The notes under the pieces were generated by a model. That model saw only the letters and a program-made list of their open reading frames with translations, did not search any database and had not been told where the DNA came from. A DNA stretch of 64,000 nucleotides, from NCBI GenBank assembly GCA_965232285.1, contig CBDDPL010000004.1, positions 2,976,001 to 3,040,000 on the forward strand, read 5' to 3'. This DNA comes from Denitrobaculum sp965232285 (GTDB lineage: Bacteria; Pseudomonadota; Alphaproteobacteria; Kiloniellales; Kiloniellaceae). Positions 18,651-26,647 of this stretch are shown in pieces (positions within the stretch are counted from its first letter, which is position 1; every line of letters begins with the position of its first letter). The position numbers and the translations under genes were made by a program.

Positions 18651-18790
18651 AAGTCAATCCTCCCAAAGTCATCCCAGCGGTCGTTTGGTCGCCACCCGAG
18701 AAAAATTTAACGAGGTCTGACAGCGGCCAGCCAGTCTGGCGCCTTTGCCCTAGTCATTTGTCTGTCCAAGACAACGAGGTGACCGGGCAA

Positions 18791-19696
18791 ATGAAGACGA
18801 GCGACTGGGTGCTGCTGTCCCTTCTCTCCCTGCTTTGGGGCGGGACCTTCTTTTTCGTCACCATCGCAGTGCAGGAGGTGCCGCCGCTCAGCGTGGTTTT
18901 TCTGCGCGTGGCAATCGCCTCTGCCATACTTTTCATCTATCTGGCGCTCAGGGGAGAATCCTTCCCAAGAGACATGCCGATCTTGACCGCCTTCCTGATC
19001 ATGGGATTTCTCAACAACGTCATCCCCTTCAGTCTGTTCTTCTGGGCGCAAACCCAAATCCCCGGTGGGCTGGCCTCGATCATCAACGCGACCACACCGG
19101 TGTTCTCCATCGTCGTCGCCCACCTCCTGCTCGCCGATGAGAAACTGACGTTGAACAAAAGCTGCGGAATCGCTTTGGGGGTGATCGGTGTCGCAGTTCT
19201 TTTGGGAGAGGAGGCCTATTCAGGCCAGGACCTCGCGCTCTTGGGCGTCATCGCCTGTCTCCTCGCCTGCCTTTGTCAGGGATTCTCGGTCGTCTACGGA
19301 CGCCGCTTCAGATCCATCGGAGTCTCAAGCACAATGGGCGCACTGGGCCAGTTGCTTGCGACGAGCCTCATGATGCTCCCACTGGTCCTGGTCATCGACA
19401 AACCCTGGACCCTTGCCATGCCGAGCACAGACAGCATTTTTTCCATTGTCGGACTCGCAACGCTTTCAACGGCCCTGGCTTACGTCCTCTTCTTTCGCTT
19501 GCTTGCCACGGCGGGCGCCGTCAACACTTCCATCGTGACGCTTCTCATACCGGTCAGCGCCATTTTTCTTGGGACGACGTTCCTGGGCGAAAGCCTCGTC
19601 GCGCGTCACTATCTCGGCCTCTTCTTCATCTCCATCGGGCTCGCTGCGATCGACGGGCGGGTTTTCAAGCGGTCTATCATCGCGCGCCAGCAGTGA
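18791..19696 (+). CDS. EamA/DMT-family transporter
   Basis: The 301-residue protein has ten predicted membrane segments in two EamA halves (about 8-140 and 150-290). It ends with the common LLIPVSAIFLGTTFLGESL ... ISIGLAAI block. ATG 18791 follows GAGGTGA; an upstream TTG start is possible but weaker. It lies downstream of the GntR gene by 140 bp on the same strand. It is not closely similar to the EamA protein at 919-1770. Substrate unknown. Confidence 0.78.
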   Translation: MKTSDWVLLSLLSLLWGGTFFFVTIAVQEVPPLSVVFLRVAIASAILFIYLALRGESFPRDMPILTAFLIMGFLNNVIPFSLFFWAQTQIPGGLASIINATTPVFSIVVAHLLLADEKLTLNKSCGIALGVIGVAVLLGEEAYSGQDLALLGVIACLLACLCQGFSVVYGRRFRSIGVSSTMGALGQLLATSLMMLPLVLVIDKPWTLAMPSTDSIFSIVGLATLSTALAYVLFFRLLATAGAVNTSIVTLLIPVSAIFLGTTFLGESLVARHYLGLFFISIGLAAIDGRVFKRSIIARQQ

Positions 19697-19746
19697 GCGT
19701 CGGACCATCGCCGGAGTGACGCCTCCCGCCGGATCTTCTTGAGCTG

Positions 19747-20634
19747 TCAGGCTTCGAAAGCGGCCGCGACTGCTTTCAGCTTCTGCGGATTGCGCACGAC
19801 GTAGAGCGCGCGAATACGCCCCTCTTCGACCGCAAGGCTCAGGGTGTGATCGAGTTCACCATCCACGTAGGTAACGAAGCCTGGAAAACCGTTCACGTGG
19901 GCGAAGCGGCTCTCGCTGCTGCCACCGCGCGCCTTGTGTTTCTGGAACAGACCCACGAAGAAACGCGCCACTTTGTCCGCGCCGATAATCGGATTGAGCG
20001 CGGCCGCCTTGACGCCCCCGCCATCCGAATAGGCAACCACCTCGGCGGCCAGCAGAGCCTGCAGGCGGCTGAGATCGCCGGTCGCGACCGCCTCGGCAAA
20101 ATTTTCCAGCAGGCTTTGGTGCGCCTCCGGCGGCGCGGGCCGTGCCGGACGGGTGCTGGTGACCGCCTTGCGGGCGCGGGCGGCAAGCTGCCGGCATGCC
20201 GCTTCGCTCTTGCCCAGGGCCTCCGCGACCTGCGCGAAGGGGGCCTCGAAAACATCGTGCAGCAGAAAGGCCGCGCGTTCCGGCGCCGAGAGTTTCTCCA
20301 GAGTCAGCAGCAGCGCGAAGGAAAGATCATCCGCCAGTTCCGTCGCCCCTTCCGGCGAGAGGGTCTCGGTGTCGATCACCGGTTCCGGCAGCCAAGGGCC
20401 GACATAGACCTCGCGGCGCGCGCGGGCACTCTTCAGATGATCGAGGCAAAGACGCGTCACGGTCGTGAAGAGAAAGGCCTCGAGGTTCCGGATGGCATCC
20501 TGGTCACGCCGACTGACCCGCAGATAGGCTTCCTGAACGATATCCTCCGCGTCCGCGTGGCTGCCGAGCATGCGATAGGCAAGCCCCTGCAACCGGCCGC
20601 GGCAGGCGGCGAGTATCTCTGCGATGTCCGTCAT
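19747..20634 (-). CDS. ECF41-type RNA polymerase sigma factor with SnoaL-like C-terminal domain
   Basis: A 295-residue sigma-70 factor. Sigma region 2 (about 8-75) and region 4 (about 105-160) are followed by an NTF2/SnoaL-like extension (about 170-290). Three marks of the ECF41 group are visible: WLPEP at 81-85 in the linker, DGGG at 204-207, and NPQKL (for NPDKL) near 282. In this group the extension replaces an anti-sigma factor. Its ATG overlaps the stop of the upstream gene (ATGA), so the two are translationally coupled. A matching promoter lies at 21231-21257. Confidence 0.9.
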   Translation of the reverse strand: MTDIAEILAACRGRLQGLAYRMLGSHADAEDIVQEAYLRVSRRDQDAIRNLEAFLFTTVTRLCLDHLKSARARREVYVGPWLPEPVIDTETLSPEGATELADDLSFALLLTLEKLSAPERAAFLLHDVFEAPFAQVAEALGKSEAACRQLAARARKAVTSTRPARPAPPEAHQSLLENFAEAVATGDLSRLQALLAAEVVAYSDGGGVKAAALNPIIGADKVARFFVGLFQKHKARGGSSESRFAHVNGFPGFVTYVDGELDHTLSLAVEEGRIRALYVVRNPQKLKAVAAAFEA

Positions 20635-21176
20635 GCAGCATCCTTTAGAACACTGACAGGCTGGTCCCCGACCTGCACTCGCTGGCAGGTCTTGGCGTAG
20701 CCCATACCGGCCTTGATCATGGGAAACACGCGGCCGACCTGAACCGCAAGTGTCAGCTCGATCACACCGGCCTCGCCCCACTGCTGACGCACCGCCTCCC
20801 GGGCATCGTCTTCCTCCGGCGCCCGGCGCACCAGGGCCGCGGCGAAGCGGAAGCCGATCACCGTATCCACATCCATGGCCGCGAGGTCGCGCTTCAACAC
20901 CGCCTCGATACAGGTCGGTGGCATGCCCGCCTCGTGCGCCATGTCGACCACGAGCTGCACACAGGGACCGCAGTCTTCTGTCACGGCGCCGACAATCTTC
21001 GCGGCGTAGAAGGCATTGACCGGCGCCTTTTCACGGTGCGCGGCGAGCTTGGCCAGGGCACCGAGATGATGGAAAGCCGCCGGCGAGACCTTCAGCATCT
21101 GCAGCATGTAACTGACATCGTAGTTGTAACGGGCGCTGAAGGCCTTTACCGCCTTCCGGGCGAAATATGCACGCAT
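20631..21176 (-). CDS. Carboxymuconolactone decarboxylase/AhpD-like protein, ECF41 partner
   Basis: The 181-residue all-helical CMD-fold protein carries an AhpD-type redox pair in EDCGPC (Cys69, Cys72), so a peroxidase or disulfide role is likelier than decarboxylation. ECF41 sigma genes are regularly paired with such 'COE' genes (carboxymuconolactone decarboxylase, oxidoreductase or epimerase). It is the first gene of the two-gene operon and is preceded by GAGGAG. Confidence 0.85.
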   Translation of the reverse strand: MRAYFARKAVKAFSARYNYDVSYMLQMLKVSPAAFHHLGALAKLAAHREKAPVNAFYAAKIVGAVTEDCGPCVQLVVDMAHEAGMPPTCIEAVLKRDLAAMDVDTVIGFRFAAALVRRAPEEDDAREAVRQQWGEAGVIELTLAVQVGRVFPMIKAGMGYAKTCQRVQVGDQPVSVLKDAA

Positions 21177-21230
21177 GGAACACTCCTCTAATCCGCAGGC
21201 CCCGAATGGGCCTGACCTTCTCGCTATCTA

Positions 21231-21257
21231 GACGAGTTGACCGCGCGGATTGTGACG
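21231..21257 (-). promoter_or_regulatory. ECF41-type promoter upstream of the CMD-sigma operon
   Basis: On the minus strand CGTCACA (complement of 21251-21257), a 16-bp spacer and CGTC (complement of 21231-21234) match the ECF41 consensus TGTCACA-N16-CGTC in all but the first base. The -10 lies about 55 bp before the ATG at 21176. It implies that the sigma factor drives its own operon. Confidence 0.65.
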
Positions 21258-21275
21258 GCGTCCTTTCAAAAAAAT

Positions 21276-21740
21276 TCAGTGGCTGCTTGCGCCCTCTCCC
21301 ACCGCCTTCCGCATGAAGACCCGCTCGAAGCCGGCCTGCTGCCCGCGCCCGGTTTCTTCCCAGCCGAGCCGGCCGTAGAGGGCGATGTTCTCCGTCATAC
21401 TCTCATGGGTGTAGAGCCGCAGCTCACCAAAGCCCCGGCGCACCGCTTCCGCCTCGGCATGATCCATCAGCTTACGGCCCAGGCCGTGGCCCTGGGCATC
21501 GGGATGGACGGCGACATTGTCGAGCAGCAGGTGGTCCTCCTGATCGATCAGCACCAGCAGGCCGCCCACACCCTTCTCATACTCCACCACCGAGGCCTCG
21601 TGTTGTTCGATACGCCTGGCATAGTCGTCGAGCATCGGTCCCGGTGGGCGTCCCATGCGTTCAATATAGGGACTGTAGGCGCGTTCGACGATTTCCTGAA
21701 TGGCGGGCAGGTCTCCCGGAACTGCGGTGCGGATGGTCAT
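21276..21740 (-). CDS. GNAT-family N-acetyltransferase
   Basis: The 154-residue single-domain acetyltransferase has its acetyl-CoA loop in VHPDAQGHGLGRKLMDHAE (the Q/R-x-x-G-x-G/A pattern). LDDYARRIEQH and LYGRLGWEETGRG fit the beta4 to C-terminal parts of the fold. Substrate cannot be told. It stands alone in front of the ECF41 promoter region. Confidence 0.82.
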   Translation of the reverse strand: MTIRTAVPGDLPAIQEIVERAYSPYIERMGRPPGPMLDDYARRIEQHEASVVEYEKGVGGLLVLIDQEDHLLLDNVAVHPDAQGHGLGRKLMDHAEAEAVRRGFGELRLYTHESMTENIALYGRLGWEETGRGQQAGFERVFMRKAVGEGASSH

Positions 21741-21775
21741 AGACTTAGGTTCCTCCTATGGAAAACAGGATAGCA

Positions 21776-22483
21776 TCAAGCCGGACGCTGCCACTCCATA
21801 ATCATGAACCAGGGCACGCGCCTGTAGCGGGTCTGGCGCTCTTCACAGCCGGAGCGTGGCGCCGGCTCGTCAAAAAAGGTCAGCGTCAAACCGAGGCCGA
21901 GCAGCTCGTTCATGTAGGCCGAGAGTGGACGGTGCCAGTTGTGAATCCGGATGCCGCTGAAATCGACCCACTCCGGAAACTCTTCCAGGTAACGGTCCAC
22001 GGCATAATGCAGGTTCCGGCCCTCCGTGTCCTTGATCCAGCCATGAGGTTGTGAGGTCACGAAGGCGTTGAGGTTGGCGATCAGCAGCGAGCCCCCAGGT
22101 TTGAGCACCCGGTGCATTTCCCGCAGCGCACCGCGGAAATCAGCAATGTCGATCAAGGTCAAATAGGACACCAAAAGATCGAAGCTGGCGTCCGCGCAAG
22201 GGAGGCCTTCAGCCGCGGCAACCTCATAACGCCCTTGCGGATCGCGTTTTCGCGCCGTCTTGATGAGCTCTTCCGTCGGGTCAATACCAAGGGTTTCAAT
22301 TCCGTGTGCGGCAAGCATCCGACAGAAGCGTCCTTCCCCGCAGCCAACATCCAGCGCGCGCCGATAGCGCCCCTCGCCAAGCCGCTCGAGCATCGCGGGA
22401 TCAAGCACATGTTCGCGCCCCCAGTCTCCACGCTCACCCATGGCCGCAATCCAGGCGCCTGCCGATTCATCCCAGCCATTCAT
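21776..22483 (-). CDS. Class I SAM-dependent methyltransferase
   Basis: A 235-residue protein with a UbiE/COQ5-like Rossmann core: motif I ALDVGCGEGRF, acidic loop LGIDPTEELI, and LREMHRVLKPGGSLLIAN after the fourth strand. ATG 22483 is preceded by GGAGAAG 7 bp upstream; a TTG 15 bp further is less likely. Substrate unknown. It is 35 bp upstream of the GNAT gene and may share a transcript. Confidence 0.8.
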   Translation of the reverse strand: MNGWDESAGAWIAAMGERGDWGREHVLDPAMLERLGEGRYRRALDVGCGEGRFCRMLAAHGIETLGIDPTEELIKTARKRDPQGRYEVAAAEGLPCADASFDLLVSYLTLIDIADFRGALREMHRVLKPGGSLLIANLNAFVTSQPHGWIKDTEGRNLHYAVDRYLEEFPEWVDFSGIRIHNWHRPLSAYMNELLGLGLTLTFFDEPAPRSGCEERQTRYRRVPWFMIMEWQRPA

Positions 22484-22597
22484 CTTGAGCTTCTCCAATC
22501 CGGATCGGGAGCGATTCTTTAAGGGAAAGTATCAATGAAATCAACGCTATTGCCCGTGAAGACTGCAAGACAGAATCTTGAAAACTTCCCCAGGAAT

Positions 22598-22613
22598 TTT
22601 TCATACATGAAAA
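22598..22613. promoter_or_regulatory. 16-bp palindrome before the cupin regulator, candidate operator
   Basis: TTTTCAT-AC-ATGAAAA lies 41 bp upstream of the XRE-cupin gene in an otherwise AT-rich leader. Its position fits an autoregulatory operator for that protein. Confidence 0.4.
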
Positions 22614-22653
22614 TTATATTGATTTTTTCACGCACTCTCGCTCTTATGCGGCC

Positions 22654-23268
22654 ATGGAAAACAAGGCCGAGCAGAAGGATAAAGACAACGAGCGGCTGGC
22701 GGCGCAGCGCCTTGCCGTAGGCCGCGACCTGCGCGCACTGCGGCAGTCGAAGCAGGTCACGCTGCAGCAGCTCGCCGATGGTATCGGACGCTCCGTCGGC
22801 TTTCTGAGCCAGGTCGAGCGCGGCATCTCCGATCTGCCGATCGCCGACCTGCGGACCATCGCGGAAGTGCTCGAGGTCCCCATGGGCCTCTTCTTCACCA
22901 CCGGCGAGGCTCTCTCTCAGCAGTCACCGAGCGAATCCCTCTACATCGTGCGCGCCAACCAGCGCCGCCGGCTGGGCTCGCCGGAGACCGGCATCACCGA
23001 AGAACTGCTGTCACCGGACCTGGGCGGCTCCTTTGAGACCTTTCTGACCGTGATCGAACCCGGCGCCGAGCGCGAGCAGCCGATCGACCGCGGCGCCGAG
23101 GAAGCCGCCTATCTGGTCTCCGGGTCTCTGGAGATCCGGGTCGGCGGCCATTGCTTCACCTTGAACGAAGGCGATTCCTTCCGCATCGAGCACGAAGCCT
23201 TTAGCTGGCGTAATCCGACGAGCCAGCGCGCGGTGCTGGTCTGGACCCTGTCGCCCCCCGTTTATTGA
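22654..23268 (+). CDS. XRE-family regulator with C-terminal cupin
   Basis: The 204-residue protein has an XRE helix-turn-helix (about 22-78; LQQLADGIGRSVGFLSQVERGISDLPI) and a cupin sensor (about 115-200). XRE-cupin regulators often control amine, polyamine or methylated-compound catabolism and sense the substrate in the cupin. Here it lies 43 bp before the FAD/GcvT oxidase on the same strand, so it is probably that gene's regulator. Confidence 0.85.
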   Translation: MENKAEQKDKDNERLAAQRLAVGRDLRALRQSKQVTLQQLADGIGRSVGFLSQVERGISDLPIADLRTIAEVLEVPMGLFFTTGEALSQQSPSESLYIVRANQRRRLGSPETGITEELLSPDLGGSFETFLTVIEPGAEREQPIDRGAEEAAYLVSGSLEIRVGGHCFTLNEGDSFRIEHEAFSWRNPTSQRAVLVWTLSPPVY

Positions 23269-23311
23269 ACCCGAACCGAAACCCAAGAGCGCAGCAAGAG
23301 AAGACAAAGTC

Positions 23312-25783
23312 ATGGCAGAGATCCCCACAACGGCCCGCGTGGTCATCATCGGCGGCGGCGTGATCGGTTGCTCGGTCGCCTATCACCTGGCCAAGCAGGG
23401 CTGGAAGGATGTCGTCCTGCTGGAGCGGCGGCAGCTCACCTGCGGCACCACCTGGCATGCCGCCGGCCTGATCGGGCAGCTCCGCGCGACCCACACCATG
23501 ACCCAGTTGGCCAAGTACTCTGCGGATCTCTACTACAGCCTGGAAGAGGAAACCGGTGCGGCCACCGGCCTGAAGCAGAACGGTTCGGTCAGCGTCGCCT
23601 GCACGAACGAGCGCCTGGAAGAACTCCAGCGCGGCGCCTCCATGGCCCGCTGCTTCGGCCTCGAGGTGCACGACCTCTCGCCCGAGGAATGCAAGCAGCA
23701 CTATCCCCTGCTGAACCTGGACGGCGTCACCGGCGGCGTGTTCCTGCCGACCGACGGTCAGGGTGATCCCACCAACATCGCCCTCGCGCTCGCAAAAGGC
23801 GCCCGGCAGTACGGCGCGAAAATCATCGAAAACGTCAAGGTCACCGGGATCAAGACCTCTCAGGGACGGATCACCGGCGTCTCCACCGCCGAGGGCGACA
23901 TCGCCTGCGAGAACGTGGTCAACTGCGCCGGCATGTGGGCCCGCGAGGTCGGCGCCATGGCCGGCGTGCGCGTACCCGTTCAGGCCTGCGAACACTTCTA
24001 TATCCTGACCGAAGGCATCGAGGGCCTGCAGCGCGACCTGCCGGTACTGCGCGTGCCTGACGAATGCGCCTACTACAAGGAAGACGCCGGCAAGATCCTG
24101 CTCGGCGCCTTCGAGCCGCTCTCCAAACCCTGGGCGGTCGACGGTATCCCCGAGGACTTCTTCTTCGACGAGCTGCCCGAGGACTTCGATCACTTCGAGC
24201 CGGTGCTGGAGGCCGCCATCAACCGCGTGCCCCTGCTGGAGCAGGCCGGCATCGCCACCTTCTTCAACGGACCCGAAAGCTTCACGCCAGACGACCGCTA
24301 CCTGCTCGGTGAGATGCCCGACGTGAAGGGGCTCTATGTCGCCGCGGGCTTCAACTCCATCGGCATCCAGTCAGCCGGCGGCGCCGGCCGCGCCCTGGCG
24401 GAATGGATGGAGGCTGGCGAGCCGACCCTGGACCTCTGGGACGTGGACATCCGCCGCATGTACCCTATGCAGTCGACCCGCAGCTACCTGAAGCAGCGGG
24501 TGAGCGAAACCCTCGGCCTGCTCTACGCCGACCATTTCCCCTATCGCCAGTACGCCTCGGCACGCGGTCTGCGGCGCACCCCCTTGCACGATCTGCTGGC
24601 CGAGAACGGCGCCTGCTTCGGTGAGCTTTCGGGCTGGGAACGTGCCAACTGGTTCCTGCCGAAAGAAGCGAAGGACCGCGGCGAAGTCGCTGAATATCAG
24701 TACACCTGGGCACGCCAGAACTGGTTTCCCTATGCCGCCGAGGAGCACAAGGCCGTGCGCGAGACGGTCGGCATGTTCGATCTCAGCACCTTCGTTAAGA
24801 TCCGGGTCGAGGGCCGGGATGCGGAAGCCGTCCTGCAGCGCATCTGCGCCAACAACATCGCCGTCGAGCCGGGCAAGATCGTCTACACCCAGTGGCTGAA
24901 CCGCAACGGCGGCATCGAGGCGGACCTGACCGTCACCCGCCTGTCGGATACAGAATTCCTAATCATCACCGCCGCCGCCGTCGGCGTACGCGACCTGGCC
25001 TGGCTGAAGAAGCACATCCCGGAGGACGCCCACTGCATCGCCACCGATGTCACCGCCGGCGAGGCCGTGATCGCGGTCATGGGCCCGAACGCGCGCAACC
25101 TGCTCTCCAAGCTGACCCATGAAGACCTCTCCAACGAGGCCTTCCCCTTCGGCACGGCCAGGACCATCGAGCTGGGCATGGCCCTGGTCCGGGCGCACCG
25201 CATCACCTATGTGGGCGAGTTGGGCTGGGAGCTCTATGTCTCCAGCGACATGGCCCGCTACGTCGCCGAGCAAGTGCTGGAAGAAGGCAGGAACCACGGC
25301 GTGCGGCTCTGCGGCATGCACGTGCTGGACTCCTGCCGCATCGAAAAGGGCTTCCGCCACTTCGGCCACGACATCGTCGACCAGGATCATGTGCTGGAGG
25401 CCGGCCTGGGCTTCGCGGTCAAGACCGGCAAGGAAGCCTCCAAATACGGCGACTTCATCGGCAAGGACGCGGTCCTGAAGCGCAAGGAGGAAGGCCTCAG
25501 CAAGCGGATGGTGCAGTTCAAGCTGAACGACCCGGAGCCCCTGCTCTATCACAACGAGCCGGTCCTGCGCGACGGCGAGATCGTGGGCTACCTCACCAGC
25601 GGCAACTATGGCCACCACCTGGGCGCGGCCATCGGCCTGGGCTACGTCCCCTGCGAGCCCGGCCAGCCGGCCTCGGAACTGCTGGAGTCCAGCTACGAGA
25701 TCGAGGTCGCAGGCAAGCGCGTTGCCGCGACCGCGAGTTTGAAACCGCTTTACGATCCGAAGTCGGAGCGGATCAAGATGTAG
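23312..25783 (+). CDS. FAD-dependent oxidase/dehydrogenase with GcvT domain (dimethylglycine/sarcosine dehydrogenase family)
   Basis: The 823-residue protein has an N-terminal DAO-type FAD domain (about 8-400; IIGGGVIGCSVAYHL) with the GTTWHAAG motif whose His (about 49) carries covalent FAD in dimethylglycine and sarcosine dehydrogenases. The C-terminal half (about 430-800) is a folate-binding GcvT barrel plus GCV_T_C. Such enzymes oxidise N-methyl groups and pass formaldehyde to tetrahydrofolate in the cytosol. Substrate (dimethylglycine, sarcosine or another N-methyl amine) is not decided by the sequence. The last codons ERIKM-stop are repeated at 26386-26403 behind the GrpB gene. Confidence 0.85.
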   Translation: MAEIPTTARVVIIGGGVIGCSVAYHLAKQGWKDVVLLERRQLTCGTTWHAAGLIGQLRATHTMTQLAKYSADLYYSLEEETGAATGLKQNGSVSVACTNERLEELQRGASMARCFGLEVHDLSPEECKQHYPLLNLDGVTGGVFLPTDGQGDPTNIALALAKGARQYGAKIIENVKVTGIKTSQGRITGVSTAEGDIACENVVNCAGMWAREVGAMAGVRVPVQACEHFYILTEGIEGLQRDLPVLRVPDECAYYKEDAGKILLGAFEPLSKPWAVDGIPEDFFFDELPEDFDHFEPVLEAAINRVPLLEQAGIATFFNGPESFTPDDRYLLGEMPDVKGLYVAAGFNSIGIQSAGGAGRALAEWMEAGEPTLDLWDVDIRRMYPMQSTRSYLKQRVSETLGLLYADHFPYRQYASARGLRRTPLHDLLAENGACFGELSGWERANWFLPKEAKDRGEVAEYQYTWARQNWFPYAAEEHKAVRETVGMFDLSTFVKIRVEGRDAEAVLQRICANNIAVEPGKIVYTQWLNRNGGIEADLTVTRLSDTEFLIITAAAVGVRDLAWLKKHIPEDAHCIATDVTAGEAVIAVMGPNARNLLSKLTHEDLSNEAFPFGTARTIELGMALVRAHRITYVGELGWELYVSSDMARYVAEQVLEEGRNHGVRLCGMHVLDSCRIEKGFRHFGHDIVDQDHVLEAGLGFAVKTGKEASKYGDFIGKDAVLKRKEEGLSKRMVQFKLNDPEPLLYHNEPVLRDGEIVGYLTSGNYGHHLGAAIGLGYVPCEPGQPASELLESSYEIEVAGKRVAATASLKPLYDPKSERIKM

Positions 25784-25790
25784 TTTTCGA

Positions 25791-25821
25791 TCGGTGGCGT
25801 TGTCGCGGGCAGCGCCACCGA
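25791..25821. terminator. Hairpin downstream of the FAD/GcvT gene
   Basis: A perfect 9-bp inverted repeat, TCGGTGGCG / CGCCACCGA, with a 13-nt loop lies 8 bp after the stop. No strong T-run follows, so it may be a weak terminator or transcript-stabilising stem. Confidence 0.4.
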
Positions 25822-25866
25822 CCGTCACTCTGGCGCAACACAAATCCTTCGCGCTAGACTCTGTGA

Positions 25867-26382
25867 ATGCCGCTCACAAGCTCAATTGTTTCCTACGATC
25901 CGAAGTGGCCTCATCGTTATGAGGCTGAACGGAAGCGGCTTGTTTCTATCTTCGGCACTGCTCTGATCGAAATTCATCACGTAGGCAGCACGGCTGTCCC
26001 AGGACTTGCCGCAAAGCCTGAAATCGACATTCTCATCGTCGTGAATGAGCCTGACGCAGCCACCGACTGCACTGCCCCGTTAGCAGAAATCGGCTATCGA
26101 AGGGGTGGCGACCTTTCCAAAGGCCATAGCTTCTTCAAACGCGATGTGAAGGGCGTAAGAACACACAAGCTTCACGTCTGTCGCGAAGGTCACGAGCAAG
26201 TCCCCAGAATGATTAAGTTTCGGGATCTGCTTTGCACGAACGAGGACGTCAGGGAACAATATCAAACTCTTAAGCTCAAGCTGGAGCGCGAAAACACACT
26301 GGGCATTTCAGAATACCTGAGAGAAAAAGCGCCGTTTATCGAGTCTGTGCTGGCACGCCTCAAGCCGCTCCAGGATACGTAG
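25867..26382 (+). CDS. GrpB-family nucleotidyltransferase-like protein
   Basis: A 171-residue protein of the GrpB/UPF0157 family, a nucleotidyltransferase fold. HHVGSTAVPGLAAKPEIDILIVV (about 38-61) is the family signature, followed by HKLHVC. Its biochemical role is not established. Its codon use is less GC-rich than the FAD/GcvT gene before it. It lies between two copies of that gene's terminal codons, which suggests it was inserted. Confidence 0.85.
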   Translation: MPLTSSIVSYDPKWPHRYEAERKRLVSIFGTALIEIHHVGSTAVPGLAAKPEIDILIVVNEPDAATDCTAPLAEIGYRRGGDLSKGHSFFKRDVKGVRTHKLHVCREGHEQVPRMIKFRDLLCTNEDVREQYQTLKLKLERENTLGISEYLREKAPFIESVLARLKPLQDT

Positions 26383-26385
26383 CCC

Positions 26386-26403
26386 GAGCGAATCAAGATG
26401 TAA
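26386..26403 (+). repeat. Displaced copy of the 3' end of the FAD/GcvT gene
   Basis: GAGCGAATCAAGATGTAA encodes ERIKM-stop, as does GAGCGGATCAAGATGTAG at 25766-25783, the true end of the FAD/GcvT gene. The first 17 bases match at 16 positions. It begins 3 bp after the GrpB stop. Two synonymous versions flanking one gene point to insertion at, or recombination near, the 3' end of a related gene. Confidence 0.6.
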
Positions 26404-26647
26404 GAGACGCCTTGACCCGGTCCACCGAAGCCCCAACCTTCGTACCAGAGTTTGGGGTTTCCGGTGTCGCTCGAAGGTCGCGCAGGTTGTGTATGGCCTC
26501 CAAGACTTTGCCGACTATCTGCGAGCGCCCATTGAGAAAGCCACGACACAGCTTTGTAAAACCGGTCCGCTAGATGGCGGCGCCCTCGCGAGAAATAGCT
26601 TTGGATGAAACTTTGAGTGACCTGGACCTGATACGCGAGACTTTGGC

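Noticed and set aside
26403..26608. Open plus-strand frame after the displaced ERIKM copy, reading VVYGLQDFADYLRAPIEKA
   Set aside because: It looks protein-like but has no start and no match I can name; could be a remnant, not listed.
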